Source: DASPMP01 sp035758925 (GTDB lineage Bacteria; Gemmatimonadota; Gemmatimonadetes; Gemmatimonadales; Gemmatimonadaceae). From it: DNA of 64,000 nucleotides. The stretch's first letter is position 1. Each line of letters begins with the position of its first letter. The stretch covers positions 1 to 64,000 of the forward strand of contig DASTVV010000094.1 of NCBI GenBank assembly GCA_035758925.1. Direction: 5' to 3'. This document shows, piece after piece, positions 36,177 to 47,928 of this stretch. Made by a program: the position numbers and the translations under genes. Below the pieces are notes generated by a model, which worked only from the letters and a program-made list of their open reading frames with translations, was not told the DNA's origin and searched no databases.

Positions 36177-36838
36177 GGAAGACGAAGCGACCGGTCGTCC
36201 GGAAGAAACTGGCGGCGAAGGCGAAGGCACCGAAGACCACCGGCACGAAAGGCGTGTTCATTCACGCCAGCAGTTTTGTCGACGACGGCGCACACATCGG
36301 CGATGGCACGAAGATCTGGCACTTCTGTCATGTCATGCCGGATGCCGTGATCGGCGAACGGTGCAGCCTCGGCCAGAACGTGGTGGTCATGAACCGCGTT
36401 CGCATCGGCAGCAACGTCAAGATTCAGAACAACGTGTCGGTCTATGAAGGCGTCACGCTCGAGGACGATGTCTTCTGCGGCCCCTCGATGGTCTTCACGA
36501 ACGTGATGAATCCGCGGAGCCACGTTCCTCGAAAGAACGAGTATCGCCAGACGCTGGTCCGCCGCGGCACCTCGATCGGCGCGAACGCGACGATCGTCTG
36601 TGGCGTGACGCTTGGCGAGTACAGCTTCGTGGGCGCCGGCTCCGTCGTCACGAAGGACGTCCCCGCGTACGGCCTGGTGGTTGGCGTGCCCGCGCGTCGC
36701 ATCGGATGGATGTGCCAGTGCGGCGAGCGCATCCCGAGCGGTCAGCCGACGGAACGCGCGTGGACCTGTGGCGCCTGTGGCTCGAGCTACGAGCGATCTG
36801 GAGATGGCATCCGTCGAACCGGTGGTGAGCGCGCGTGA
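36173..36838 (+). CDS. wbpD: Left-handed beta-helix N-acetyltransferase (WbpD/WlbB-like)
   Basis: 221 residues from GTG 36173. After a basic 26-residue leader (KKLAAKAKAPKTTG) the hexapeptide repeats of the LbH fold run from FIHASSFVDDGAHIGDGTKI to VVTKDVPAYGLVVGVPARRI. The C-terminus has a CxC/CxxC zinc-ribbon pair, as in WlbB-type enzymes. WbpD acetylates the 3-amino group of UDP-GlcNAc3NA, giving UDP-2,3-diacetamido-2,3-dideoxyglucuronate. The neighbours encode the other steps of that pathway. It overlaps carB (GTGA) and the dehydrogenase gene (GTGA). Confidence 0.88.
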
Positions 36839-37893
36839 GCGAATCCAGCGACGCCCCGGGCCAGTTTCGGCTCGCGCTGGTGGGCTGCGGCCGCATCAGC
36901 AAGAACCACTTTGACGCCATTCGCGCCGTGGCCGGACTCGAGCTGAGCGCGGTCTGCGACACGGCGACTGAGCGGGCGCGTGACGCGGGAGACGCGCAGG
37001 GCGTTCCGTGGTTCACGAGCTACGGCGAGATGCTGAAATCGGTCGACTCCGACGCCGTCGTCATCTGCACACCGTCCGGATTGCATGCGGCGCAAGGTGC
37101 CCTGGCGGCGCAGGCCGGGAAGCACGTGATCACCGAGAAGCCGATGGCCATCACGCTGGAGCAGGCGGACTCGCTCGTGCACACGTGTGACGAGGCAGGT
37201 GTGCGGCTGTTCGTGGTGAAGCAGAATCGGCTCAATCCGTCCGTCCAGCTGCTGAAACGCGCCATCGACAAGGGCCGCTTCGGGCGCATCTACCTGGCCA
37301 ACACGACGGTTCGCTGGAATCGCCCGCAAGACTACTACGACTCGGCGCCGTGGCGCGGTACCTGGGAGTTCGATGGCGGCGCCTTCATGAACCAGGCGTC
37401 GCACTATGTGGACCTGATCCAGTGGCTGGTCGGTCCCGTGGAGAGCGTCATTGCCAAGACCGCGACACAGGCACGGCGCATCGAGGCCGAGGACTCCGGC
37501 GTCGCGGTGCTCAAGTTCCGCAACGGCGCGATCGGCGTCATCGAAGTCAACGTCCTGACCTATCCCCGCAACTGGGAAGGTTCGCTCAGCATCATCGGCG
37601 AGAAGGGGACGGCGAAGATCGGCGGCACCGCGGTGAACAAGGTGGAACACTGGGTATTCGCCGACTACGACGACGACGACAAGCTCGTGGAGTCGGCCGC
37701 GACGAACCCGCCCAGCGTGTATGGATTCGGACACGAAGGCTATTACCGGAACGTCCTGGCCGTGCTTCGGGGCGAGGCGCAGCCGGAGACGGATGGGCGA
37801 GCCGGCCGCAAGTCCCTGGAGTTGATTCTCGGCATTTACGAGTCGGCCAAGACGGGCCGCGACGTGCCGCTACCCCTACGCAGCGCGCTATAA
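36835..37893 (+). CDS. wbpB: Gfo/Idh/MocA oxidoreductase (WbpB/WlbA-like UDP-GlcNAcA 3-dehydrogenase)
   Basis: 352 residues from GTG 36835. Rossmann start LALVGCGRISKNHFDAI, EKPMAITLEQADSLV as the conserved Gfo/Idh EKP motif, and GGAFMNQASHYVDLIQWLVG, typical of WlbA/WbpB. The enzyme oxidises the C3 hydroxyl of UDP-N-acetylglucosaminuronate, using 2-oxoglutarate to regenerate NAD in the WbpB type. The following aminotransferase would then aminate C3. Overlaps the acetyltransferase gene by four bases. Confidence 0.87.
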   Translation: MSESSDAPGQFRLALVGCGRISKNHFDAIRAVAGLELSAVCDTATERARDAGDAQGVPWFTSYGEMLKSVDSDAVVICTPSGLHAAQGALAAQAGKHVITEKPMAITLEQADSLVHTCDEAGVRLFVVKQNRLNPSVQLLKRAIDKGRFGRIYLANTTVRWNRPQDYYDSAPWRGTWEFDGGAFMNQASHYVDLIQWLVGPVESVIAKTATQARRIEAEDSGVAVLKFRNGAIGVIEVNVLTYPRNWEGSLSIIGEKGTAKIGGTAVNKVEHWVFADYDDDDKLVESAATNPPSVYGFGHEGYYRNVLAVLRGEAQPETDGRAGRKSLELILGIYESAKTGRDVPLPLRSAL

Positions 37894-37899
37894 TTGAGC

Positions 37900-39012
37900 A
37901 TGCCGGTACCACTGTTGGACCTCAAGGCGCAGCACGCCACCATTCGCGATGAAATCGTCGGCGCCATGATGGATGTCGTCGACTCGCAGCTGTTCATCCT
38001 TGGCGAGTCCGTCGAGAAGCTCGAACAGGACGTCGCCAGGCTGTCGCGGACCAAACACGCGATCGGATGCGCCAGCGGGACGGACGCGCTGCTCCTTGCC
38101 TTCCGTGCCCTCGACATCGGCCGCGGCGACGAGGTCGTCACGACGCCGTTCACGTTCTTCGCAACGGCCGGCACGATCCACAACGTCGGCGCGACTCCGG
38201 TCTTCGCCGACATCGAGCCCAGGACCTTCAATCTCGACACGGCCGCCGCCAAAGCCGTCGTGACGCCCCGAACCAAAGCCGTCGTTCCCGTCGATCTGTT
38301 CGGCCAGATGGCGCCAATCGAGTGCATTCGCGAGCTGCTGCCGACACTGCCGGTGATCGAAGACGCCGCGCAGTCCATCGGCGCGACGCGCACGATCGGA
38401 GGCAAGGAGCGTCTGGCCGGCGAGGCGGCGACGATCGGGACGTTCAGCTTTTTCCCGTCCAAGAACCTCGGCGGATACGGCGACGGCGGAATGATGGTCA
38501 CCCAGGATGACGAGCTCGCCACGCGCTTGCGGCGGCTGCGCGTGCACGGGGGCCTCAAGACCTACTTTCACGACGAAGTGGGTTACAACAGCCGCCTCGA
38601 TGCGCTGCAAGCGGCGGTGTTGCGCGCCAAACTGCGTCACCTCGAGGGATGGAGCGAGAAGCGCCGCGCCAATGCGCAGTACTACAACGAGGCGTTCGCG
38701 GACATTCCGCAGATCGTGACTCCGTTCGTCGATCCAAAGAACGTCTCGATTTTCAATCAATACACCATTCGTGCGGAGCGCCGCGACGAGCTCCAGCAGT
38801 TCCTGGCGGCGCGGAAGGTCGGCTCGGCTGTGTACTACCCGTTGCCGCTCCACCTCCAGCCATGTTTCGCATACCTCGGTTACAAGGAAGGCGCCTTTCC
38901 CGAGTCCGAGCGTGCAGCGAAGGAAGTCATCTCCCTCCCCGTGTTTCCCGAACTGACGCGCTCGCAGTTGGACGAGGTTGTCGACGCCGTCACCTCTTTC
39001 TACAGGCGATAG
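37900..39012 (+). CDS. wbpE: DegT/DnrJ/EryC1/StrS aminotransferase (WbpE/WlbC-like)
   Basis: 370 residues, ATG 37900. PLP-dependent sugar aminotransferase: AIGCASGTDALLLAFRALDI, VIEDAAQSIGAT (Asp of the cofactor site), and FSFFPSKNLGGYGDGGM with the Schiff-base Lys. In the Wbp pathway it transfers an amino group to C3 of UDP-3-keto-GlcNAcA. A perfect TATAAT lies at 37889-37894 and there is no Shine-Dalgarno, so a leaderless transcript starting at the ATG is conceivable, though no -35 is seen and the gene is also within the operon. Confidence 0.9.
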   Translation: MPVPLLDLKAQHATIRDEIVGAMMDVVDSQLFILGESVEKLEQDVARLSRTKHAIGCASGTDALLLAFRALDIGRGDEVVTTPFTFFATAGTIHNVGATPVFADIEPRTFNLDTAAAKAVVTPRTKAVVPVDLFGQMAPIECIRELLPTLPVIEDAAQSIGATRTIGGKERLAGEAATIGTFSFFPSKNLGGYGDGGMMVTQDDELATRLRRLRVHGGLKTYFHDEVGYNSRLDALQAAVLRAKLRHLEGWSEKRRANAQYYNEAFADIPQIVTPFVDPKNVSIFNQYTIRAERRDELQQFLAARKVGSAVYYPLPLHLQPCFAYLGYKEGAFPESERAAKEVISLPVFPELTRSQLDEVVDAVTSFYRR

Positions 39013-39013
39013 A

Positions 39014-40372
39014 ATGATCAAGGATCTCCTGCTCGAGAAAATAGAACGCCGCACCGCGCGCGTTGGCATCATCGGCATGGGCTATGTCGGGTTGCCGCTG
39101 GCGGTGGAGTTCGCGCGCGCCGGCTTCCAGGTGCTCGGCTACGACGTGAGCGAACGCGTCGTGACGCTGATCAACGAAGGGCGTTCGCACATCGCGGACG
39201 TGCCGGCGAGTGCGGTCGCCGCGCTGGTCAAGGAGGGCTTCCTCGAAGCGTCTTCCGACCCGAAGCGCCTCGGCGAGATGGACGCGATCTCGATCGCCGT
39301 GCCCACGCCGCTGGCGAAGACGCGCGATCCGGACATGTCCTACGTGGTGTCCGCGACCGACACGGTCGCGCGCAATGCGCGCCCCGGCCAGGTCATCGTG
39401 CTGGAGAGCACGACCTATCCGGGAACGACTCGCGAGCTGCTGCAACCCGCGATGGAACGACGCGGATTCGTCGTGGGTCGCGACGTGTTTCTCGCGTTCA
39501 GTCCCGAGCGGGTCGATCCGGGCAACGAGAAATACAATACGAAAAACACGCCCAAGGTCGTCGGCGGCATTACGCCCGAGTGCAGCGAGGTCGCGAAGGC
39601 CCTGTACGAGGCCTGCATCGATCGCGTTATCCCGGTGTCGTCGCCGGAAGCCGCAGAGCTCACCAAGCTGCTCGAGAACACGTTCCGATCGGTCAACATC
39701 GGCCTGGTGAACGAGATGGCGATCGTTTGCGACAAGCTGGGCGTGAACGTTTGGGAAGTGATCGACGCTGCCGCCACGAAGCCGTTCGGGTTCATGAAAT
39801 TCACGCCGGGGCCAGGCATCGGCGGACACTGCATTCCGCTCGACCCGCACTATCTCGCGTGGAAGATGCGGACGCTGAACTACAAGACTCGCTTCATCGA
39901 CCTGGCGAGCGAGATCAACAGCCAGATGCCCTCGTACGTGGTCGAGAAAGTGGCCGACGCTCTGAACGACGAACGGAAGGCGGTCAACGGCAGCCGCATC
40001 CTCGTCTTGGGCATTGCCTACAAGCGAGACATCGACGACATGCGCGAGAGTCCAGCGCTGGACGTGATGCGCCTGCTCGAGGAGCTCGGCGCGGACGTCG
40101 TCTACCACGATCCGTACGTTCCGCAATTCAACGAGGATGGTTTGCACCACGAGGGCGTGGCACTCACGGATGACGAGCTGAGTCGCAGCGACGCGGTCGT
40201 GATCGTGACCGATCACACCAGTGTCGACTATCAGCGCGTGGTCAATCAGGCGTCGCTGGTCATCGACACGAGAAATGCCACCGCGCGCACCGCGGTCGGC
40301 GCCGCGCGCGTCGTTTCCCTCAGCAGCTGGAAGATGCCGGCCGCGGCTGCAGCGACCGCGGTACTCCAATGA
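39014..40372 (+). CDS. wbpA: Nucleotide-sugar dehydrogenase, UDP-GlcNAc 6-dehydrogenase type (WbpA-like)
   Basis: 452 residues from ATG 39014. VGIIGMGYVGLPLAVEFARA is the NAD site; the catalytic Cys is in PGIGGHCIPLDPHYLAWK, the form found in UDP-HexNAc dehydrogenases rather than UDP-glucose dehydrogenases. It oxidises C6 of UDP-GlcNAc to the carboxylate, the first step of the wbpA-B-E-D pathway whose other enzymes precede it. Ends with an alanine-rich tail overlapping the next dehydrogenase gene by four bases. Confidence 0.9.
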   Translation: MIKDLLLEKIERRTARVGIIGMGYVGLPLAVEFARAGFQVLGYDVSERVVTLINEGRSHIADVPASAVAALVKEGFLEASSDPKRLGEMDAISIAVPTPLAKTRDPDMSYVVSATDTVARNARPGQVIVLESTTYPGTTRELLQPAMERRGFVVGRDVFLAFSPERVDPGNEKYNTKNTPKVVGGITPECSEVAKALYEACIDRVIPVSSPEAAELTKLLENTFRSVNIGLVNEMAIVCDKLGVNVWEVIDAAATKPFGFMKFTPGPGIGGHCIPLDPHYLAWKMRTLNYKTRFIDLASEINSQMPSYVVEKVADALNDERKAVNGSRILVLGIAYKRDIDDMRESPALDVMRLLEELGADVVYHDPYVPQFNEDGLHHEGVALTDDELSRSDAVVIVTDHTSVDYQRVVNQASLVIDTRNATARTAVGAARVVSLSSWKMPAAAAATAVLQ

Positions 40373-41721
40373 ATATTTCGGTGATCGGGACGGGCTACGT
40401 CGGCCTCGTGGTCGGCGCCTGTCTGGCGGAAACGGGCAACGTCGTCGTTTGCGCGGACGTCGACGCGCGGAAGATCGAAGGGCTCAAGCAGAATGAGCTG
40501 CCGATCTACGAGCCTGGGCTCGAGGGCTACGTCGCGCGGAATCAGAAGGCTGGGCGGCTGAACTTCACGACGGATGTCGAGCACGCGGTGAGCGAAGCCG
40601 ACGTGGTGTTCATCGCTGTGGGGACGCCTCCGGACGAAGACGGATCAGCCGACCTGCGACACGTGCTGGCCGTGGCGAAAACCATCGGCAGCTCGATGCG
40701 TCGGGAACTGGTGATCGTCACGAAGTCCACCGTCCCTGTCGGGACGGCCGCGCGCGTGGCCGAGGTCGTCGGCAAGCAGGCGCGGTTCCCGTTCCACATG
40801 GTCAGCAACCCCGAGTTCCTCAAGGAAGGCGCCGCGGTCGATGACTTCATGAAACCCGATCGCGTCGTGCTGGGCGTGGAGTCGGATTTTGCGCGGAGCG
40901 TGATGGCGGAAGTGTACGCTCCCTTCGTTCGCACGGGACGGCCCATCATTTTCATGGACATCCCGTCTGCCGAGATGACCAAGTACACGGCCAACGCCAT
41001 GCTGGCCACGCGCATCTCGTTCATGAACGAGATCGCCAATCTGTGTGAGCGTGTCGGCGCCAACGTGGACCTGGTTCGTCGCGGCGTCGGCAGCGATGAG
41101 CGCATTGGCCCCTCGTTCCTGTTCCCGGGACCGGGCTACGGCGGATCCTGCTTTCCCAAGGATGTCCAGGCGCTTGCGAAGACCGCGCGAGATTGCGGTG
41201 TGACGCTCGAGGTCCTCGAGGCAGTGGAGAAGGTGAATGCGCGCCAGAAGCATCGCGTTGCCCAGAAGCTGACCGCAGCGCTGGGCTCGAAGATTCGCGG
41301 AGCCCGCATTGCGATGTGGGGACTGGCGTTCAAGGCCAACACCGACGACATGCGTGAATCGCCGGCATTGAGCGTCATCGAGGACCTGGTGGCCGATGGC
41401 GCCGAAGTCGTGGCGCACGATCCGGTCGCGATGCCCGAGGCGCGTCGACGCCTTGGGAATACCATCGCGTTTGCCGAGAGCAACTACGATGCGCTGCGGG
41501 ACGCGGACGCGCTGGCAATCCTGACCGACTGGAACGAGTACCGGCATCCGGACTTCGAGCGCATGCGCTCGCTGTTGCGCCGCCCGCTCGTGGTCGATGG
41601 CCGGAACCTCCTCACCCCGACGAAGATGCAGCAGCTCGGGTTCGAGTATTACTCCATCGGTCGTGGTCCAGACCCCATGCCAGCGTCCCTGCCCGCCACG
41701 CCTGTTGCGAGCCGCGTCTGA
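40369..41721 (+). CDS. ugd: UDP-glucose 6-dehydrogenase
   Basis: 450 residues. ISVIGTGYVGLVVGACLAET is the NAD site, STVPVGTAARVAE and the catalytic Cys in FPGPGYGGSCFPKDVQAL are specific for the UDP-glucose enzyme, and C-terminal ILTDWNEYRHPDF is typical. It makes UDP-glucuronate for surface polysaccharides. It lies directly after the paralogous UDP-HexNAc dehydrogenase with a four-base overlap. The C-terminal tail (after residue 435) is disordered and its coding end overlaps the TPR gene. Confidence 0.95.
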   Translation: MNISVIGTGYVGLVVGACLAETGNVVVCADVDARKIEGLKQNELPIYEPGLEGYVARNQKAGRLNFTTDVEHAVSEADVVFIAVGTPPDEDGSADLRHVLAVAKTIGSSMRRELVIVTKSTVPVGTAARVAEVVGKQARFPFHMVSNPEFLKEGAAVDDFMKPDRVVLGVESDFARSVMAEVYAPFVRTGRPIIFMDIPSAEMTKYTANAMLATRISFMNEIANLCERVGANVDLVRRGVGSDERIGPSFLFPGPGYGGSCFPKDVQALAKTARDCGVTLEVLEAVEKVNARQKHRVAQKLTAALGSKIRGARIAMWGLAFKANTDDMRESPALSVIEDLVADGAEVVAHDPVAMPEARRRLGNTIAFAESNYDALRDADALAILTDWNEYRHPDFERMRSLLRRPLVVDGRNLLTPTKMQQLGFEYYSIGRGPDPMPASLPATPVASRV

Positions 41722-42418
41722 CCTTCTCACGGTCGCCCGTGAGCGCTTCGCGGCCCGCGACTACCGCGGCGCCGCGCTCCTGCTCTCGACCGCCGTGGAG
41801 TCCGGGCAGGCGTATGCGGACGCGCATCACCTGCTCGGTCTCTGTCTGGCCCTGATCGAATCCAAGGAGCAGGCGTTGGAGTCGTTCAACGAAGCCATCC
41901 GGCTCAATCCACGGTACGTTGAGGCGCATCTCAACCGCGCCATCGTGCTCGGCGAACTGGGCCGTCCGGCCGAGGCCGAGGAGTCGCTCTCCAAGGCACA
42001 GGAGCTTGGACGCCCGGATTTCACCGGGTTTTCCGCCGTGGTCGCGAATCGACTGGCCAACATGCACGCGGAGCTCGGTCGTGCCTATCGTGAGGCAGAC
42101 GCGCACCGGTCGGCCGCCACGCAGTTTCGCAGCGCACTGGCAATCCGGCCGGGCTTTGTCGACCTCCGACTCGAGCTGGCCCGAACGCTGCTAGACGCGG
42201 GGCAGCCGGACGAGGCGGGCCAGGAGCTCGATGAGATACTTCGGGTCCGTCCCGATTGGCTGGACGCCATGCTGCTGCGAGGCTTAGCCGCTTATCTTGC
42301 GGGTGATTTGAAACAGGCGAAGTCGGTCTGGGAGGGCGCATCGGAGCGCTACCCGGATGAGCCACGCCTGGATACGTATCGCTCGATGCTCGCCCGCAAG
42401 CTCGGCGAGCGGAGCTGA
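41705..42418 (+). CDS. Tetratricopeptide repeat protein
   Basis: About 237 residues. Start uncertain: TTG 41705 gives LRAASDLLTVARERFAARDY; GTG 41663 is an in-frame alternative. At least four TPR units are visible, e.g. ADAHHLLGLCLALIESKEQA, VEAHLNRAIVLGELGRPAEA, VDLRLELARTLLDAGQPDEA and LDAMLLRGLAAYLAGDLKQA. No signal peptide, so probably a cytoplasmic scaffold or adaptor. It overlaps the ugd end and precedes bamD by 33 bases; partner unknown. Confidence 0.85.
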   Translation: MRAASDLLTVARERFAARDYRGAALLLSTAVESGQAYADAHHLLGLCLALIESKEQALESFNEAIRLNPRYVEAHLNRAIVLGELGRPAEAEESLSKAQELGRPDFTGFSAVVANRLANMHAELGRAYREADAHRSAATQFRSALAIRPGFVDLRLELARTLLDAGQPDEAGQELDEILRVRPDWLDAMLLRGLAAYLAGDLKQAKSVWEGASERYPDEPRLDTYRSMLARKLGERS

Positions 42419-42451
42419 ACTCGGCGACGACCGCCGGGTACTTCGACCCCT

Positions 42452-43243
42452 ATGCACGCACGAACCTGGACAAGCGTCGCCCTCGCGGCGGCCGCCGCGC
42501 TGACGGCGTGCCGCGGGGGTTTCCGCGTCACCCAGTTTCCATCGAACGAATCGCTCTACAGCGCGGGCCTCAAAGAGTACCAGCGCAAGCACTGGGGCAA
42601 CGCGATCACCGCGTTCGAGAAACTGACGACCGACCTGCCGGCCCGCGATACGCTGCTCCCGCGGTCCTACTGGTACCTCGCAAGCTCACATGCTCACCAG
42701 AAGGAGTATCTGCTGGCGGCGCAGAGCTACACGCGGCTGTACGAGTCCTTCCCGGACGACACGCTGGCGGACGACGCAGCGCTGGAGGCCGGCCGGTCCT
42801 ATCGCAGGCTGTGGCGCAAACCCATGCTCGATGCCACGTATGGCGACCTGGCGCTGTCCACGTACAATGCCTTGATCGGGCTGTACGGTGAGACCAGCGA
42901 GCACGCGGCCGCAGCCAAGCGTGAGATCGCCGACCTGGAGCAATGGTTCGCGACGAAGAACTACGAGACGGGACGCTACTACCTGCGCAAGAAGGCGTAC
43001 GACTCGGCCATCCTGTACTTCAAGTACGTCCTCGAGCGCTGGCCCAATGTGCCGCGCGCCAGGGACGCCATGCTGCGACTGGCCGAGGCCTACAAGGCGA
43101 TTCGGTACCGGGACGACCTCGCCGAGACCTGCAGCAAGCTGCGGACGCAGTATCCCGGCGACCGGGAGGTCGCGCTCACCTGCGGCACGGTGGCGACGAG
43201 GGACACGACGGTAGCGACTCCAAAGCCATCCCCCGGCAACTGA
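42452..43243 (+). CDS. bamD: Outer membrane assembly lipoprotein BamD
   Basis: 263 residues. Signal peptide with lipobox LTAC (lipidated Cys about residue 20). TPR-like repeats SLYSAGLKEYQRKHWGNAI, ARDTLLPRSYWYLASSHAHQ and ETGRYYLRKKAYDSAILYFK match the YfiO/BamD family, which with BamA inserts beta-barrel proteins into the outer membrane. BamA is not in the window. The C-terminus (TPKPSPGN) is a short disordered tail. nadD starts three bases later. Confidence 0.9.
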   Translation: MHARTWTSVALAAAAALTACRGGFRVTQFPSNESLYSAGLKEYQRKHWGNAITAFEKLTTDLPARDTLLPRSYWYLASSHAHQKEYLLAAQSYTRLYESFPDDTLADDAALEAGRSYRRLWRKPMLDATYGDLALSTYNALIGLYGETSEHAAAAKREIADLEQWFATKNYETGRYYLRKKAYDSAILYFKYVLERWPNVPRARDAMLRLAEAYKAIRYRDDLAETCSKLRTQYPGDREVALTCGTVATRDTTVATPKPSPGN

Positions 43244-43246
43244 GCG

Positions 43247-43828
43247 GTGCGTCTCGCCATCTTCGGTGGCAGCTTCGATCCTCCCCACGTCGGCCATCTT
43301 CTCGCTGCACAGGACGCGTTCGAGCAGCTCTCGCTGGATCGCCTTGTTTTCGTGCCCGCGGCGACACAGCCATTGAAGGTAGGGCGGACGGTCGCGAGCG
43401 CATCGCAGCGCCTGGCGATGGTCAGGCTGCTCGTCGACGGCGACCCGCGCTTCGAGGTGTCACCGGTGGAGGTGGAGCGGTCCGGATTATCTTTCACAGT
43501 CGATACGCTCGAACACTTCACGGCCGCCCATCCGGGCGCCGAGCTGTTTCTGCTGGTAGGGGCGGACGTGCTCGACACGTTTTCGCAGTGGCGGGAGCCG
43601 GAACAGATCGCGAAGCTGGCCCATCTGGTCGTGCTGGAGCGGGTGGGGGATCGGCCCGCGTCCTTGCCGGCCGGGTTGGAAGGGCGTCGCGTCGAGCGGC
43701 TTCCGACGCGGCGGATGGATGTGTCGTCCACGGAAATCCGCGAACGGGTCCGCGCGGGCAAGTCGATCCGGGGGTTTGTGATGGACAGCGTCGCCGCGTT
43801 CATCGCGCGCGACGGGTTATATCGCTAG
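43247..43828 (+). CDS. nadD: Nicotinate-nucleotide adenylyltransferase
   Basis: 193 residues from GTG 43247. LAIFGGSFDPPHVGHLLAAQ is the nucleotidyltransferase GxFxPxHxGH motif, and the C-terminal DVSSTEIRERVRAGKSI is the ISSTxIR motif. It makes deamido-NAD from nicotinate mononucleotide and ATP in NAD synthesis. Located between bamD and secA with gaps of three and seven bases. Confidence 0.95.
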   Translation: MRLAIFGGSFDPPHVGHLLAAQDAFEQLSLDRLVFVPAATQPLKVGRTVASASQRLAMVRLLVDGDPRFEVSPVEVERSGLSFTVDTLEHFTAAHPGAELFLLVGADVLDTFSQWREPEQIAKLAHLVVLERVGDRPASLPAGLEGRRVERLPTRRMDVSSTEIRERVRAGKSIRGFVMDSVAAFIARDGLYR

Positions 43829-43835
43829 AGGAGCA

Positions 43836-47138
<3,303 letters not shown>

Positions 47139-47180
47139 ACCCGGACGCACTCCTTTCGTCACTCCATCGAGCGCCAAACG

Positions 47181-47247
47181 TGTCATCCTGAGGCTCGCGC
47201 TTCCGAATCATCGGTTCGGATTACCCGCGAGGCCTCAGCCCATGACA
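47181..47247. repeat. Palindromic REP-like element covering the radC start
   Basis: Terminal TGTCAT (47181-47186) and ATGACA (47242-47247), then TGAGGCTCGCG (47189-47199) against CGCGAGGCCTCA (47226-47237), and an inner TCCGAA (47202-47207)/TTCGGA (47215-47220) form one long imperfect palindrome between secA and radC. TGTCATCCTGAG-type ends recall dispersed REP/MITE-like repeats of Acidobacteria and Gemmatimonadota (from memory). The radC ATG is the first three bases of the right terminal repeat. Confidence 0.7.
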
Positions 47248-47928
47248 TCCCTCACGATACGTGAACTTCCGCGCTCTGATCGCCCGCGCGAGCGGTTGCT
47301 GGACCTGGGCGCTCACGCACTGTCCACGGCCGAGCTCCTCGCCATCGTTCTGGGCACGGGTGGTCCGGGGCGCTCCGTCCTCCGGGTGGGCCAGGACATC
47401 CTGGGCGCGGCTCGCGGATCGTTGAGGCGGCTTGCTTCGCAGCCCGTTGCGGAGCTGACAGCCCATACCGGGGTAGGAAAGGCAAGGGCGGTGGTCATTC
47501 ATGCCGCGCTCGAGCTCGGCAGACGTATGGCTGCCGAAGGCAGGGACGAGGCGACGCCCGTCCGCTCTCCCCGGGATGTCGTGGCGATCTTTGCCCCCCG
47601 GTTGGAGGACTTGCCGGTCGAGGAGTTCCATGTAGCCGTTCTGGACGCCCAGCACCGCCTGGAACGCGACATAACGGTCACCCGAGGTATCCTTAATTCG
47701 TCCCTCGTCCACCCACGGGAGGTCTTTCGGGAGGCTATTGCGGAACGGGCGGCGGCCATCATCCTGGTACACAACCATCCCAGCGGTGACCCGACCCCGT
47801 CCGCAGACGACCGGAACGTCACCGATCAGCTGGTGTCGGCAGGTCGATTGCTGGACATTCCGGTGCATGACCACGTGATCATCGGGCGAGGGCGGTACAC
47901 GAGTTTTGCGGAGGCGGGACTGTTGTGA
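47242..47928 (+). CDS. radC: DNA repair protein RadC (JAB/MPN domain)
   Basis: 228 residues from ATG 47242 (MTSLTIRELPRSDRPRERLL). N-terminal helix-hairpin-helix region (LASQPVAELTAHTGVGKARA) and the C-terminal JAB domain with the metal motif HNHPSGDPTPSADD. RadC-family proteins have JAMM-like metal sites but no proven repair enzyme activity. The start codon lies in a palindromic repeat, so a hairpin covers the ribosome-binding region. The stop overlaps the RSH start (GTGA). Confidence 0.93.
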   Translation: MTSLTIRELPRSDRPRERLLDLGAHALSTAELLAIVLGTGGPGRSVLRVGQDILGAARGSLRRLASQPVAELTAHTGVGKARAVVIHAALELGRRMAAEGRDEATPVRSPRDVVAIFAPRLEDLPVEEFHVAVLDAQHRLERDITVTRGILNSSLVHPREVFREAIAERAAAIILVHNHPSGDPTPSADDRNVTDQLVSAGRLLDIPVHDHVIIGRGRYTSFAEAGLL

